DNA from: Neurospora crassa OR74A
Taxonomy: Eukaryota > Ascomycota > Sordariomycetes > Sordariales > Sordariaceae
Assembly (NCBI RefSeq): GCF_000182925.2
Contig: NC_026505.1
Location: 5,766,001 to 5,830,000, forward strand
Reading direction: 5' to 3'
Length of the DNA stretch: 64,000 nt
The notes beneath the pieces are model-generated. The model made no database searches. It was not told the origin of the DNA and saw only the letters and a program-made list of their open reading frames with translations. This document shows positions 12,835-23,601 of the stretch, one piece after another (within the stretch, counting starts at the first letter, position 1; the number at the start of each line of letters is the position of its first letter). Both the position numbers and the translations under genes were made by a program.

Positions 12835-14640
12835 CTACTTATAAACCCCCGCCTCAAACTTTTCCAAGTCATAAAACCTCGGAACGATGGCGTTGCCATT
12901 AAAGATGCGACCTTCGAGTGCATTGACAGCCTGTAATCATCACCAGTTAGCAAACACGTCATCAACATTCCCATTCCGAGTAGAAAAAAAGACTTACCCT
13001 CAGAGCAGAAACCCCATCGGTAAACCGAATAAACACCCTCCTCCCCTCCGTCTCCACAAACAACCTCATGACCCGTCCGTATTTCTCTCCACACTCAGTC
13101 CCAATCTCCTCGTACAAATCTCCCCCCTCCACCTCCTGTCGTAACTCTTCATCACTCATCCCATCCAGCATATGATCCAGCACAATCACCTCACTCATCT
13201 TTCCAAACTTACCACCGTCCTGTTCTTCCCCCTTTGACGAGCTACCAGCAGCAGGTTTCCCAGCAATGATTTTGCCCCTCCCACCAGGCTCCGCCCATCC
13301 GCCGCCTTCAGCATCGGATCGCTTCTTGCGCTTCTCGACTTTGACTTGCAAAGCGGTGGTGATGCCTGATTCGGAGGCTCCCAAACCCGAGCCGGCGGTC
13401 CAGCCGTATTTGGACATGAGACGGGCGGCGAAGCCGGCTTGGCCTGGTAGTTTTGATTTGGGAGCGTCGGCGTCCTCGGGAGCAGGCGAAGCAGAGCCGG
13501 TGCCGAGGGGGACGGGGATGGAGTCGTAGTTAACGTCTTCGTCGTCCGAGTCAAGATCCATGGCGTCATGTCCGGAGCCATCTGGGGCAGAGGGGGGTTG
13601 TGGTGGGGCTTCGTAGCGGACTGGGGCACGGGAGATTGTTGCTGTGTCTGGTACTGATGGTTCAGCTGCAGGTGGTTGTGGCTGTGGTGGTGGTGGTGCC
13701 ATGCCTGATAGTGCTAGTCTGCGAGCGTAGGCTTCGTCGGCAGATTCGTCTACTGGTATTGATACCGCAGGCACGGGTGCCGATGTAGTTGTTGTTGTAG
13801 CTCGTGGTGGTGACATGGGTGGTGGTGCGAACGAGAAAGAAACTGGCGGCGCGAACTGGTCTGTTGGTTGTGTCCTGTCAGCATTACCCTTCCGAAGTTG
13901 AGCCCCATGATCCTGGACGTACTATTCATCACCCTCCTATCCTCTTCTTCCTCATCCTCATCACTCCTCCTGCTATCAAAGCTATCCCTCCTCTTCCGTC
14001 TATGCGCATACAGCACCGCCTTCCAATCGCGAATCTCCCTGATGCGCTCATCACTACGCAGGTATTCTTCGACGTTTGTCGGTCTCGCTGGATCGTAGAG
14101 CTCGTCCCAATTTGTCTCGACTTGTCGGTCATCGTTCTTCTTCTTTTTCTTTCTGCGCCCGCCGCGTTCTCGTCGGTTGTTGGATCCGCTGTAGAGGTAT
14201 TCGTCGTCTTCGGTGGCTACCCAGTCGGCTAGGGTACTGCGCTGTTGGGGCGCTGCGATATACGCTGTTGACGTCGTTGTGACATCAGTTGTGCCATTGT
14301 TTTCGGGTTCGGATGTCTTGACGGTTGCTGCGACTGCTGCTATGGAGATGGAGGGTGGCGCTTTGGGAAGGGTAGGCTTGGGCTTGTTTGCTTGTTTGAC
14401 TTGTGGTCGGCGGATGGGTTGGAAGGCGAATGCTGTAAGGACTCTGTTAGCATTACATACGAACAACAGATGGGCCGAGTAAAGATGCTGACCTGGATTT
14501 ACGGCCTTCTTTGCAGGGGCGTCATCTTGCTTGTTTGCGACAGCATCGTTCGAGGCAGATGTCGAATCGCTTGTGCCACTGGGGTCGAGAAGGTTGGCGT
14601 AGAGAGACAGGCCTCCTCGCGCGGGGGGTGGTCCTGACAT
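12835..14640 (-). CDS. SPF45/RBM17-like splicing factor (G-patch plus UHM)
   Basis: Four exons on the minus strand: 14640-14493, 14432-13923, 13860-12998 and 12930-12835, giving 538 residues. Introns are 60, 62 and 67 nt. The first and third have GCTAAC-type branch points, and the second has a GTACGT donor and GCTGAC branch. The N-terminal half is disordered with Lys/Arg and Asp/Glu clusters. A G-patch lies at about residues 355-385 (FAARLMSKYGWTAGSGLG). The C-terminus (about 440-538) is a U2AF-homology motif domain, with the R-x-F motif as GRIF and the terminal block PRFYDLEKF close to human SPF45. SPF45 proteins bind ULM-containing splicing factors such as SF3B1 and U2AF65 and act in 3' splice-site choice, with a reported role in DNA repair. 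The last intron falls inside the UHM fold, so the domain is only visible after splicing. Confidence 0.87.
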
Positions 14641-15128
14641 GATATCTGATTGATGACTTCGCCTTTGATGACAGAATTGAGGATGGGAGGAAAATCGGCA
14701 ATATACCAGCACACGAAGAATGTAAATTGGAGTTGCCAATAACAATGACTTCAAGTTGAACGAGAGACCGACGGGAGGCGCCATCTGGGGCCGTTGCCGC
14801 GTGCTGAACGGCAACTGATAAGGAAAGTTTGGTCCCCACTTTTGCGCCTATCCAGCGGTACCTAGTCCGCTGTAACTCAGTTGCTCATCCGCCAACTGGT
14901 CGACCCCTGAGGAAAACAAAACAAATCCCCTTTTCATCTTGATCCATCTTCACGAACCACAGCCATGGGTAACACCGCCATGCGGCCAGTCTTCAAACAG
15001 CACGCAAAAACCTTTACTTGATCATAAAATGCTGAATATTGACTCTATGCATAGGCTATCAATCATTCAAGGTCTGGGCAACAGCCCCCTTCATAACCCT
15101 ACTAAGTTCATCTTCCTCGAGAATACAC
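14641..15128. other. Intergenic region between two minus-strand genes
   Basis: No gene seen in about 490 bp. It holds the promoter of the SPF45-like gene and the 3' end of the dehydrogenase gene. Confidence 0.45.
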
Positions 15129-16031
15129 TTAATGCAACATCAACATCCCCCCATTAGCACAAACAACTTGTCCCGTACACCACCCCGCCTCCTCACCACA
15201 CAACATGCCCACCACCCCCGCAATCTCCCCCGTCTTCGCCAGCCTGCCATGCCACTGCTTCGCCTCCTCCACGGCCTCCTTGCCATGCAGATCCTCCCGC
15301 GCCTTCATCAGCGGCGTGTGCTTGATCCACCCCTCGATGCCCTCCAGAAACTCCTCCGAGTTGGATGCATACATGGGTCCCTCGACCGGGCCTGGGTTGA
15401 CAGCGTTGACTGTACAGTTCTCAGCCAGCTCGCGGCTCCAGGTACGGGTCATGGCTTCGATGGCCGCCTTGGAGCCGCCGTAGACGGACTGGCCTATGAA
15501 GCCAGTGGAGGAGGAGACGGAGGAGATATTGACGATGCGGCCAGAGCGGTCCTTGGGGAGGTAAGGCTGGGCAGTCTGGACGAGCAGCAAGGGGCCTAGG
15601 ACATTGACACGGTAGGTTTCCGTAAAGTCGTCCACCTTGACGTTGGGAATCAGGTCGTTGCGGGCGATGCCGGCGTTGTTGATGATGATGTCGATCTGGA
15701 GGGAGCCATCGGCCTTGGAGAAGGCGGACGTGGCGGCGGTGATGATGGCTTGGGGGCCTTCGGGAGTGCCAATGTCGGCTTGGACGGGCACGGAGGAGAT
15801 GGAGTAGGTCTTGTTGAGACGGTCGGACAGCTCGGAGGCTAGGGAGGCGGAGGAGGGGGTGGTGTAGTTGAGGATGAGGTTGCAGCCTTTGGAGGCGAGG
15901 TTCTCGGCGATGGCGGCGCCGATGCCTGGAGATTCTTAGTGTCTTGAATGTGAATTCAAGAAGCATAAGAGTTACTAACCTCTAGAAGAGCCGGAAACAA
16001 TGGCAAGCTTGCCCTTGAGTGGTTGGGACAT
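15129..16031 (-). CDS. Short-chain dehydrogenase/reductase (SDR), 282 residues
   Basis: Exon 1 (16031-15980) and exon 2 (15925-15129) join over a 54-nt intron (GTTAGT donor, CTCCAG acceptor) inside the nucleotide-binding motif. The spliced motif is SGSSRGIG at about residues 13-20, the classical SDR TGxxxGxG form. Other marks are NNAG near residue 97, the SSVSSSTG strand carrying the catalytic Ser, and YGGSK (Tyr about 165, Lys about 169). The VNAVNPGPVEGPMY block is also typical. It is a cytosolic NAD(P)H-dependent oxidoreductase of the 3-oxoacyl-ACP-reductase-like type. The substrate cannot be told from sequence. It is divergent from ard1, and no neighbouring metabolic genes suggest a pathway. 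Confidence 0.9.
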
Positions 16032-16838
16032 TGTAAGTGGTGTTGTCGTTCTGGTATGAGTGATCTATGGTGGGGTAGCTCGAGGCTGGGTATCAAGAGG
16101 GTATCACAGCAATCACACACACAAGAACAGAAGAGACGACAATGAAAGTCAGAGTCAATTGAGCATAGGGGAGCGGAAAGCTCTATATACATTCACCGCC
16201 CGTCACGAGAACATTGTCCAACTTCCTCATTATCGGCTAGTATTACTGTCATGAATTCAGAGAAGCTTTCAGACGAAGCTCCCCCGCATCACATTGCATC
16301 CACGGCGCGCTTGGCCCGGTGTTGACTGCCCCTAGCTCCCGGGCTTGTCTGCCCCGCGATTTGTGCGGCTATAGCAGCCGTCCCACCATCATCCAACCGT
16401 GAAGCTGTGCCGCCAGGGGTCAGGCCAGTCTGGATTCCACACGGGAAGTGCCCCACATTGGAGTGCGGATTGTGGATCCAGAGCCTCCCACCACCGTAGC
16501 GCAGCGTCAAGCAGTCTCCAATTCAACATTGACAAGTTGTGAACTGCGACCGCAACACCGAACCACCGATCCCTGACATAGGCGACTCGCTTCTTGTAAG
16601 TTCGACCCCCGTTGAAGACTGCTCCGTATCAGCTTGGTACTATCCGTTGCTGGGGATACCTACCCTAATACCCTGCCGTCGAGATAGCTGTTACTAACCA
16701 GTCCAGCTGCTTCTCCCAGAGCCCACCACCACCATCCCAAAGTTGAAGCTATCACCAAGTCGTCAACCCTCCCACTCTCTAAGTCACCACCAACACCACC
16801 ATCCTTCCAGACCGAACCCCCCAATCCCAACAGCCACA
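16032..16838. promoter_or_regulatory. Divergent upstream region between the SDR gene and ard1
   Basis: About 0.8 kb with no coding sequence recognised. It contains promoters for both genes, and the ard1 side includes a probable leader intron (16596-16706). Confidence 0.5.
16596..16706 (+). other. Probable 5' leader intron of ard1
   Basis: A GTAAGT donor at 16596, a perfect TACTAAC branch site near 16692 and a TCCAG acceptor ending at 16706 define a 111-nt candidate intron about 130 nt before the ard1 ATG. No coding frame crosses it, so it would lie in the 5' untranslated region. Confidence 0.6.
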
Positions 16839-17731
16839 ATGGATATTCGCGTCCTCCGCCCCTCGGACATCCCTCTGATCCAGCACGCCAACATCGAGAA
16901 CCTGCCCGAGAACTACTTCCTCAAGTACTACCTGTACCACGCGCTCTCATGGCCTCAGCTGTCGTATGTCGCCGTCGACGTGAGCCGCCCGGCCAAGAGC
17001 GCCTACGACTACCCCAAGATCGTCGGCTACGTCCTGGCCAAGATGGAGGAGGAGCCGACGGACGGAGTGCAGCACGGTCACATTACTAGCTTGAGCGTGA
17101 TGCGCACCCATAGGCGACTCGGCATTGCTGAGAAGCTGATGAGGCAGTCTCGTACGTCGTTTCCCCCCCTTCTCCCCCCTTTCTCTCCTTATCTTCCTTT
17201 CTCTCCTTATCTTCCTTTCCTTTCTTTCTTTCTTCCTTTTTTTTCTCTCTCCTCGCTCCGCTCGACCTCTACCCTCCACACAAAAGCACCACCAACTAAC
17301 CTATCATCTCACTGACGCGGTGTGAAAAAACAGAACAAGCAATGGTCGAGACCTTCGGCGCCCACTACGTCTCTCTGCACGTGCGCGTCTCCAACGCCGC
17401 CGCCATCCACCTGTACCGCGACACTTTGGGCTTCAAGACGGAGAAGACGGAAGCCAAGTACTACGCCGACGGCGAGGACGCCTATTGCATGAAGCTCGAC
17501 CTGGCGCCCATCCGCGAGGCGCTTTTGGCCGAGCAGCTGGACGAGAAGGACGCCAAACCAAAAATCGAGGAAGGAAAGGGATCGGAAGGGGTGGATGAGG
17601 GTGAGGCGGTTGGTGATGTCGGTCGTGATCCTGAAGCAGACTCTAAGAAAGAGGATAAGACGGTCAAGGTCAAGGTCGGTAGGGGGTTAGGTGTGGGTGA
17701 GTTGGTGGAGAGGGATGAGAGTAAACACTAG
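16839..17731 (+). CDS. ard1: N-terminal acetyltransferase A catalytic subunit (Ard1/Naa10)
   Basis: Two exons, 16839-17151 and 17334-17731, encode 236 residues (yeast Ard1 has 238). The 182-nt intron has a GTACGT donor and a pyrimidine-rich interior. The N-terminus [15 protein letters not shown] and the block [20 protein letters not shown] are diagnostic for Naa10. The GNAT acetyl-CoA loop is RRLGIA near residue 94, and [15 protein letters not shown] closes the domain near residues 120-135. Beyond about residue 165 the tail is acidic and Lys-rich, as in other Ard1 proteins. With Nat1/Naa15 on the ribosome, NatA acetylates Ser, Ala, Thr, Gly and Val N-termini after Met removal. The partner gene is not in this window. 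Confidence 0.95.
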
Positions 17732-18416
17732 AGATATAACTACTGCTGCTGTTACTGTGACGGTGTGCTTGTAAAGAGGGGAAGAAGAAGAAGAAGAAGA
17801 GCGTTGATATTAGACTTGGCATTACTGGCTGGGGTTTGGGAAAAGGAAAAAAGAAAGATTCGCTGTTTTTTTATTTACAGAAGGAGACGGGCGTCTAGAA
17901 CTAAACCCTCCCCGAGCGATCACTTCGAAAATGGTGGGATGAATGCATACCCGGCGTAGCGAATTGGATGCAAAATAGGTGAATAGTCATGTAGTCAATT
18001 TGAGAGTAGTTGTTCAAATTGGTTCTGTAAATACCCATTGTACGGATTAGAAGAAAAGAAAAGAAAAGAAAAAAGGCTGGCCTATTGGAGGGAAAGGGGC
18101 AAAGTAAACAATGAACAAGTAGAAGGGCACAGCCAGAACAGAATTGGCAACATCACCATCAATTTTACAATGGAGCACTTCCAATGTGTCTACTAGTCCG
18201 AGCAGTAACGAATAAGCATAGCTTTTGTCTACTCATTGTGCCTATCGTTGCGAAATTCGCGTAATCACTTCAAGAAACTGGCAAACTTGGCAAACATACT
18301 ACATTGTAGATTCTGTGTCGCAACAGAGCCCCCAAAGCCAACTGAATCTTCTCTTCACCACCAAATACTTTCCAGTTCGCCCAGCTTCCAAGTGACAAGA
18401 CACCCCCGTCTCTAAT
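17732..18416. other. Convergent intergenic region
   Basis: Between the 3' ends of ard1 and the exonuclease gene. An AAG run lies near 17781-17800 and an AAAAG run near 18050-18074. No gene seen. Confidence 0.5.
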
Positions 18417-20489
18417 CTAAACCTCAACCAATTCCCCCTCCTCCGTGCCATCCCTCGTCTTCCTCACTTCCGTCAGCTTCTCCCCACCACTCTTCTTCCC
18501 CTTCGAATCCTTCGGCGGCACAAACTCTCCATCCTTCAACGTCCACCCCTCCCTCTTCATTCTCGCCCACGTATGCTGGATCTTGAACCTGACCAAATCT
18601 CCCGCCGCCCTTGCGTCCTCCGCTGAATCGTGCCCTAGTAGCTTTCCGCCCTGTCCCGTCGTCCCATCGGCGGCGGAATCAGCATCCGGTTCCACCTGGA
18701 TAGCCTTGTTGAGGTTCCATTCCATCAACATCTTCAGCCCGTGTCGATAGGGAAGGGCCTTCTTGTGCGGAAAGAGAAGAACGGTGTCGATGAGCGTGGG
18801 GTGGCAGATGCGCATGGCGTTGAGGTCGTTTTCCAGGCCGTGGCCTATAAGCGGGGTGGCGGGGGATATGAGGCTGAATAGTAGGTCGCGGGCGACGGCG
18901 AGGGAAGGAACGATTTGCATCTTTTTGCGCTGGTCGGGTTCTGGTGGGTTGTTGGTTGTGCTTTGGGGCTTGGGGGAGGAATCGGTGTCGATGACGGGGT
19001 CAAGAGGAGGAACGGGTTTCCATGGCTCAGCGTTGATGAGATCCTCTGGCCAGACGCCGGAGAAGCGGGAGTTGAGGTCGAGGATCTCGCCCATGGGGCG
19101 GATGAGGATGTCAAGGAGTTCTTTGCCGTCAGGCCAGTTGACTGCTGTCAAGCGAACGAGTTCAAGACCGTTGACCGTGTAGCACATTTCGCAGTCGAAG
19201 CAGACGGCGCGGTCCTTGGGTACGGAGGGGTTCTCGGGGGTTTCCACAAAGGGCACAATGGTTGCTAGACGGGCGGGGGACTTGACGGTGAAGACGTGAG
19301 TGCTGCAGCTTGTACAGCCGGTTGAATCGCCGGCGAGTTGTTTGCAGCATCGGTAAGTCCTCTCTTGCTGGACGGTACTGGTTGGGTTACGCTCTGGGTA
19401 GATGAGTCGGCCCCAGTGGTAGGTGCAGGGACCGCCGCTGGTGAGAGCGCCGTCCTCTTCGCGACGGCCGGGGAAGACTTGGAAACGCTTGGTGCAGCGG
19501 TCGCATGTCTCCCAGCCCATGGCAGCCTCAACGCCCTCGCGTGCCTTTTTTATTTCCTCTTCAGATGGCGGCTTGGGGACGTATCCATGTTGGGCGAGTT
19601 CGGTGATGGACGTGAGAACATGGGGTAGGAAGGCGATCTCTTCTTGCGGCGTCAAACCTGTGTTGATCTCCTTGGGAGGACCGAGAACGGCCTGCTTCTT
19701 GGAGCTTGCTTGAGTCGCAGCGGCTTTGCGTTCCTCTTCCTTCTTAATCTCTGCAAGACGCTCTGCCTTCCATTGTTTGGGCGTCATCTTCTTGTAGCCC
19801 ATGATGCGATTTTTGATGACATTATTGTAGATGGACGGCTTGTCCATCGCAATCTTCTCCTCCAAGTCCAGAGAAAGCCATATTAGTTCTTGCGGAGTAA
19901 AAATCAACTTCTTGCTCTCCGCATCTTTGCCGGCCGCCTTTTCCATCTCTTTGTTCAGTCGGACGAATTGTTCGTGCAGCATCGTCAATGCTTTGAACCG
20001 GAACTCAAACGTAGCAGGTGCCACGCCCTTGAGCATGCGAGGGTTGAGTGTCTCGACCTTCCGAGAAGCTTGTGCCTTCCGAATGGGCACCTTCTTCTCG
20101 GCGCTTTTCTCGGGTGTTGGATTGGCGGGTGATGAGACGGCTGCCGGTTTAGTTGCTGGGGTAGCGGGAGCCTCAGACGGACTTGACTGAACAGACAAAA
20201 CTGTTGGCTTTCGGCCCAGTGGCGGGGGCGACACAGGTTTCTTGGCCGTCACAGGCTCCGGGTTGGGCTGCGAAGACTCTGCCGTTGTCGGCGGTGTACT
20301 CTGGGTAGGCTCTGTCGACAACTTGCGACGCTTTCGCGGATTGTCATCTGCGTCCGGACCATCGTGTTTGGCTGACGCTGGAGCGGCCGGCTTCTTGTTC
20401 CAGCTGTGTTGAAAGAGACATCCGGACTCAGTGCATCTGTCGCCATGCGGGCATGGGATTGACCCCAAGTTCTGTAAAACGGTGTCCAT
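18417..20489 (-). CDS. rex3: REX3-like RNA exonuclease (DEDDh family), 690 residues
   Basis: A single exon. The first AUG of the minus-strand frame is at 20489 in a good context (CAAACAATGGAC), and no ATG occurs in about 460 nt upstream. The N-terminus carries a Cys/His cluster (IPCPHGDRCTESGCLFQH) like the zinc finger of fungal REX3 proteins, followed by a long disordered Pro/Ser/Lys region. A second Cys/His-rich segment (CDRCTKRFQV, CCKQLAGDSTGCTSC) precedes the exonuclease domain. Catalytic marks are FDCEMCYT near residue 430, GHGLENDLNAM near 546 and GHDSAEDARAAGDL near 616. REX proteins trim 3' ends of structured RNAs such as 5S rRNA, RNase MRP RNA and snRNAs. Assignment to REX3 rather than REX1 or REX4 rests on the N-terminal zinc finger and layout. 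An in-frame upstream extension is described among the findings. Confidence 0.88.
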   Translation of the reverse strand: MDTVLQNLGSIPCPHGDRCTESGCLFQHSWNKKPAAPASAKHDGPDADDNPRKRRKLSTEPTQSTPPTTAESSQPNPEPVTAKKPVSPPPLGRKPTVLSVQSSPSEAPATPATKPAAVSSPANPTPEKSAEKKVPIRKAQASRKVETLNPRMLKGVAPATFEFRFKALTMLHEQFVRLNKEMEKAAGKDAESKKLIFTPQELIWLSLDLEEKIAMDKPSIYNNVIKNRIMGYKKMTPKQWKAERLAEIKKEEERKAAATQASSKKQAVLGPPKEINTGLTPQEEIAFLPHVLTSITELAQHGYVPKPPSEEEIKKAREGVEAAMGWETCDRCTKRFQVFPGRREEDGALTSGGPCTYHWGRLIYPERNPTSTVQQERTYRCCKQLAGDSTGCTSCSTHVFTVKSPARLATIVPFVETPENPSVPKDRAVCFDCEMCYTVNGLELVRLTAVNWPDGKELLDILIRPMGEILDLNSRFSGVWPEDLINAEPWKPVPPLDPVIDTDSSPKPQSTTNNPPEPDQRKKMQIVPSLAVARDLLFSLISPATPLIGHGLENDLNAMRICHPTLIDTVLLFPHKKALPYRHGLKMLMEWNLNKAIQVEPDADSAADGTTGQGGKLLGHDSAEDARAAGDLVRFKIQHTWARMKREGWTLKDGEFVPPKDSKGKKSGGEKLTEVRKTRDGTEEGELVEV

Positions 20490-22008
20490 TGTTTGAGCGC
20501 GGGTTGGCCAGGGGTCACGGTTTGCCAACGGGTTTGCTTCCTGCGAGTCGTCCCGGCGCTGGATAGACGTGTTGCTAATGGAGCGAAAGGGCGGTCTTGA
20601 GGGCAATAGAACCACAAGATGACGGGATCTTGAAAGTCTATTAGCGACCTCGCGCGTGAAGCCTGGAAGACGTGCTATGGTAGGCAACTCTGGAAGTTGA
20701 TGAAGTAGATGTCCACTTGGGAGAAGCCGACTTGGGTGGGAGACTCTTGTCAGTCGGCCCCGGTGAGATGCTGAATGATATCGATATATGGTAAGGTATG
20801 TTGTATGTCGTTGTCAAGAAGGGGTGGGAGCTTCCAGGTTGTGAATCGAAGATATCAAATGGTGAAACCGACTTGCTGACGAATCGGGCAAACAAGGAAG
20901 GCTGGGTCCGCAGCACTCACTCGCTGCTTCACTTTATAGTCTCAGCGTTGTCAGACCGAATATCCACCTGATAGTCGTAACACGCAGCGTGGTATTGATT
21001 TCGACTTGTCTTTGAAGCAATGAACTTTGACGCAGAATGTGTTAAAGATATAAAAGAGGGAGCGCCGAGATAATCGTGGGATCCGAAGAGGCTACAGAAC
21101 GTTAGCTTGTGGACTTTGGCGCAATCACGTAAAGAAGCAGGTAAAGGTTGTGGGTCTATATTCCAGCTCTTCTCGTTAAGTCAACCTTGAGTGTGACCAA
21201 CGTCAAAGTTTAAACTGTTGGACCTTTGGGATGACAGCATGAACCGAGTCTTTGAAAGATTGCCCGGTTCAGTTAGGTTGCAGCAGTTGAGATGGGCAGC
21301 AGAGGCAGGGATGAAATGCAAAAGCCAGCAGAGGGCAACACATACGCCAGCGGTGAGCACCGTATACTACAAAGTATATCTGACAAGTACAGGCCAAGCG
21401 ATAGTCTAGAGATGCCCGGCCTCTCAACTCCTCGTTTTTGATGTCTTGTGAGTGTTTTCAGTGTGTTGTTGAGATGAAGTTGATGACAATTCGAGGTTGA
21501 GCCAAGAAACGGGAAACATGCCCGTGAGTGAGGCGGGTAGCTGAGGCCCCTGCGTTCGGTCATTGGTCCACCGAACCGCCGCTAAGCGTTACGAGATCCA
21601 TGCGTCCCTGGCGTTGAGTGTGAGGTCTGTCTGGGGTGTCTAACGTTTTCACCTTTCATAATATACACCTAGTAAGGCATATCACGTCTCAGGAATCCTA
21701 TATCGGATGGTTGTGACTTTTCTCTGCCCGAACTGGGAGCCTCAGGAAAAGAGTGGCCATTCCTTCACCATTCCCACGTCCGTCAAAATATCAAATCGGA
21801 TGTCATCTCGAGTGACAAAAGACAAGTCAAGTTCAAAAAACATGCTCCTATTGTAACAAGTGCCTAAGCGGGGAAGATACACAATGCTCATATCATAATA
21901 ATACAGTCCCATTTTGGTCATTACCTCCCTTTACCTCCGTAGCCTAGGTATCATGGTCCCCTTTCTGCAGAACCATCTTCGTCTCTTTCCCTTACTGATT
22001 GCTCCCGT
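20490..22008. other. Upstream region of rex3 and 3' side of phb1
   Basis: The part nearest rex3 (20490-20950) contains no ATG on the minus strand and reads as a long leader. From about 20950 to 22008 I see no gene on either strand. Confidence 0.5.
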
Positions 22009-22916
22009 TTACGCCCTGCCAACGTTCATCAACAGATTTGTCCCCTTGCCACCTCCGGGCAGGTACGCCACGTTGGGGTTGGCAGCCAACACCTGGGCAA
22101 TCTCCCTCGACGCCTCAATCTTTCTGATCTGGATCAAACCATCGCCAGCCTTGGCAATAGACTTGCTGATGGTCTCTGCACTCTCCGCTTCACCCTCGGC
22201 GCGGATGACGTTGGCCTGGCGCTCCTGCTCGGCACGCTCGACGATGAAGCGCGCACGCTCGGCATCCTGCTGCGCAATCTGCTTCTGCTCGACGGCCTTG
22301 GTGAACTCCTTGCCAAAGGTCATGTGGGTGATGGAAACATCCTCGAGCGCAATGTTGAACTCGGCGGCGCGCTTGACGAGGTCGGCGCGGATGCGCTGCG
22401 AGACGGCCTCACGCTGCGTGATGAGCTCGGCGGCGTCGAACTGGGCGACGATGGACTTGAGTACTTCGTTGCCGATGGAGGGGAGGACACGCTCGTCGTA
22501 GTCTGGGCCGAGGTTCTGTGGGGATTCCAGTCAGTTCAAGTTCGTTGTGATCCGTCGTAGCCGTCATAAGGGGCAAGTTCTTGTAAACGCACCTGGTAAA
22601 TCTTGGGCAGAGCCTGCACCTCAGGACGGTGCAGCACTCTGAGCGTCAAGCTGACCATCTGCAAATCCTTGGAGCCGGTGGTGGTAGGGATGATGCGAGG
22701 CTTGGTGCGAACATCGAAGATGATGGCCTTCTGCAGCCATGGGATGAGGAAGTGTGTGCCCTCGTTGACGACCGTGTCCTTCACACCGGCAACTCTGTCG
22801 AAAATAACCGCCCGCGAACCACCTCTGACGTCGTAGATGGAGTTCTGGAGAAGAGCCACACCAACAGTTGCCGGGATGGCGAACTTGGTGATCATGTCCA
22901 ACCCTCTTGCCGCCAT
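22009..22916 (-). CDS. phb1: Prohibitin-1
   Basis: Two exons, 22916-22593 and 22515-22009, with a 77-nt intron at a codon boundary (GTGCGT donor, CCACAG acceptor), encode 276 residues. The N-terminal segment [20 protein letters not shown] is the membrane anchor. The SPFH/PHB domain follows, with [39 protein letters not shown] and TKPRIIP. The C-terminal coiled coil includes [20 protein letters not shown], and the tail ends near NVAYLPGGG. This pattern is Phb1 and not Phb2. Phb1 and Phb2 form ring complexes in the mitochondrial inner membrane that regulate m-AAA protease and support cristae. The gene is divergent from qcr8 with 685 bp between starts. Confidence 0.96.
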
Positions 22917-23601
22917 TGTGAATATCGGTTTGAATCAAGATTAAGGGATCGAACTCGGTTGATGTGGTGGTGAGGGATCTGACTCGAGAGTATTCGTGGA
23001 CGTCGTTTCCGGGGATACCTCAAGGTGGGCTGTGGGATTATCACACTACAAACACTACGGCGTGGACCGTGGCGTGGATCGTGGTGGTGGTGGTGGTGCT
23101 TCCCCAGTTGCAGCAGTAAGCAGCAGTCGTTGCGATGGATGGAGCTTCTGCAAAAAGTGGAGTGCCATGTCCCGTCGCCCGGACCAGGCCCAGCTCTCTC
23201 AAGCTCCCCGCATGGCCCGGGGATGTCTTTCAGTGCTTGCGTATGGTGATTCAATACCTATCCTAATGGTCCGTGCACCTTGTTTTGTTCAACAGACGGG
23301 CAGGTCGGAAGGAGGCTGAAAGAGAATGATGCTGTAAAGGTACTTGTAGCTTGTACCTTTCCATGCTAATCCCTTTTGAGCCTCCAGCACTCGGGTTTCT
23401 GACGGGACTGCCAGTGACGGCTCCATGGCACTTGGCAAATGAAGTGCCAGCCACTCACTGTCGACCGATTTCAGTTCGAACTTCGTCAAACCCGGTTCAA
23501 CGCCGCGCGAAGCTCTTCCCGAACCTTTACGACGACTGCGTCCTCACCACGACCCGATTGATACCCCCCATAGCGCGTTTCGCGACAACACATATTTCAA
23601 G
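22917..23601. promoter_or_regulatory. Divergent promoter region between phb1 and qcr8
   Basis: A 685-bp region shared by two mitochondrial inner-membrane genes. It contains a GTGGTGG run near 23079-23097. No TATA box is obvious, and no coding sequence was recognised. Confidence 0.55.
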
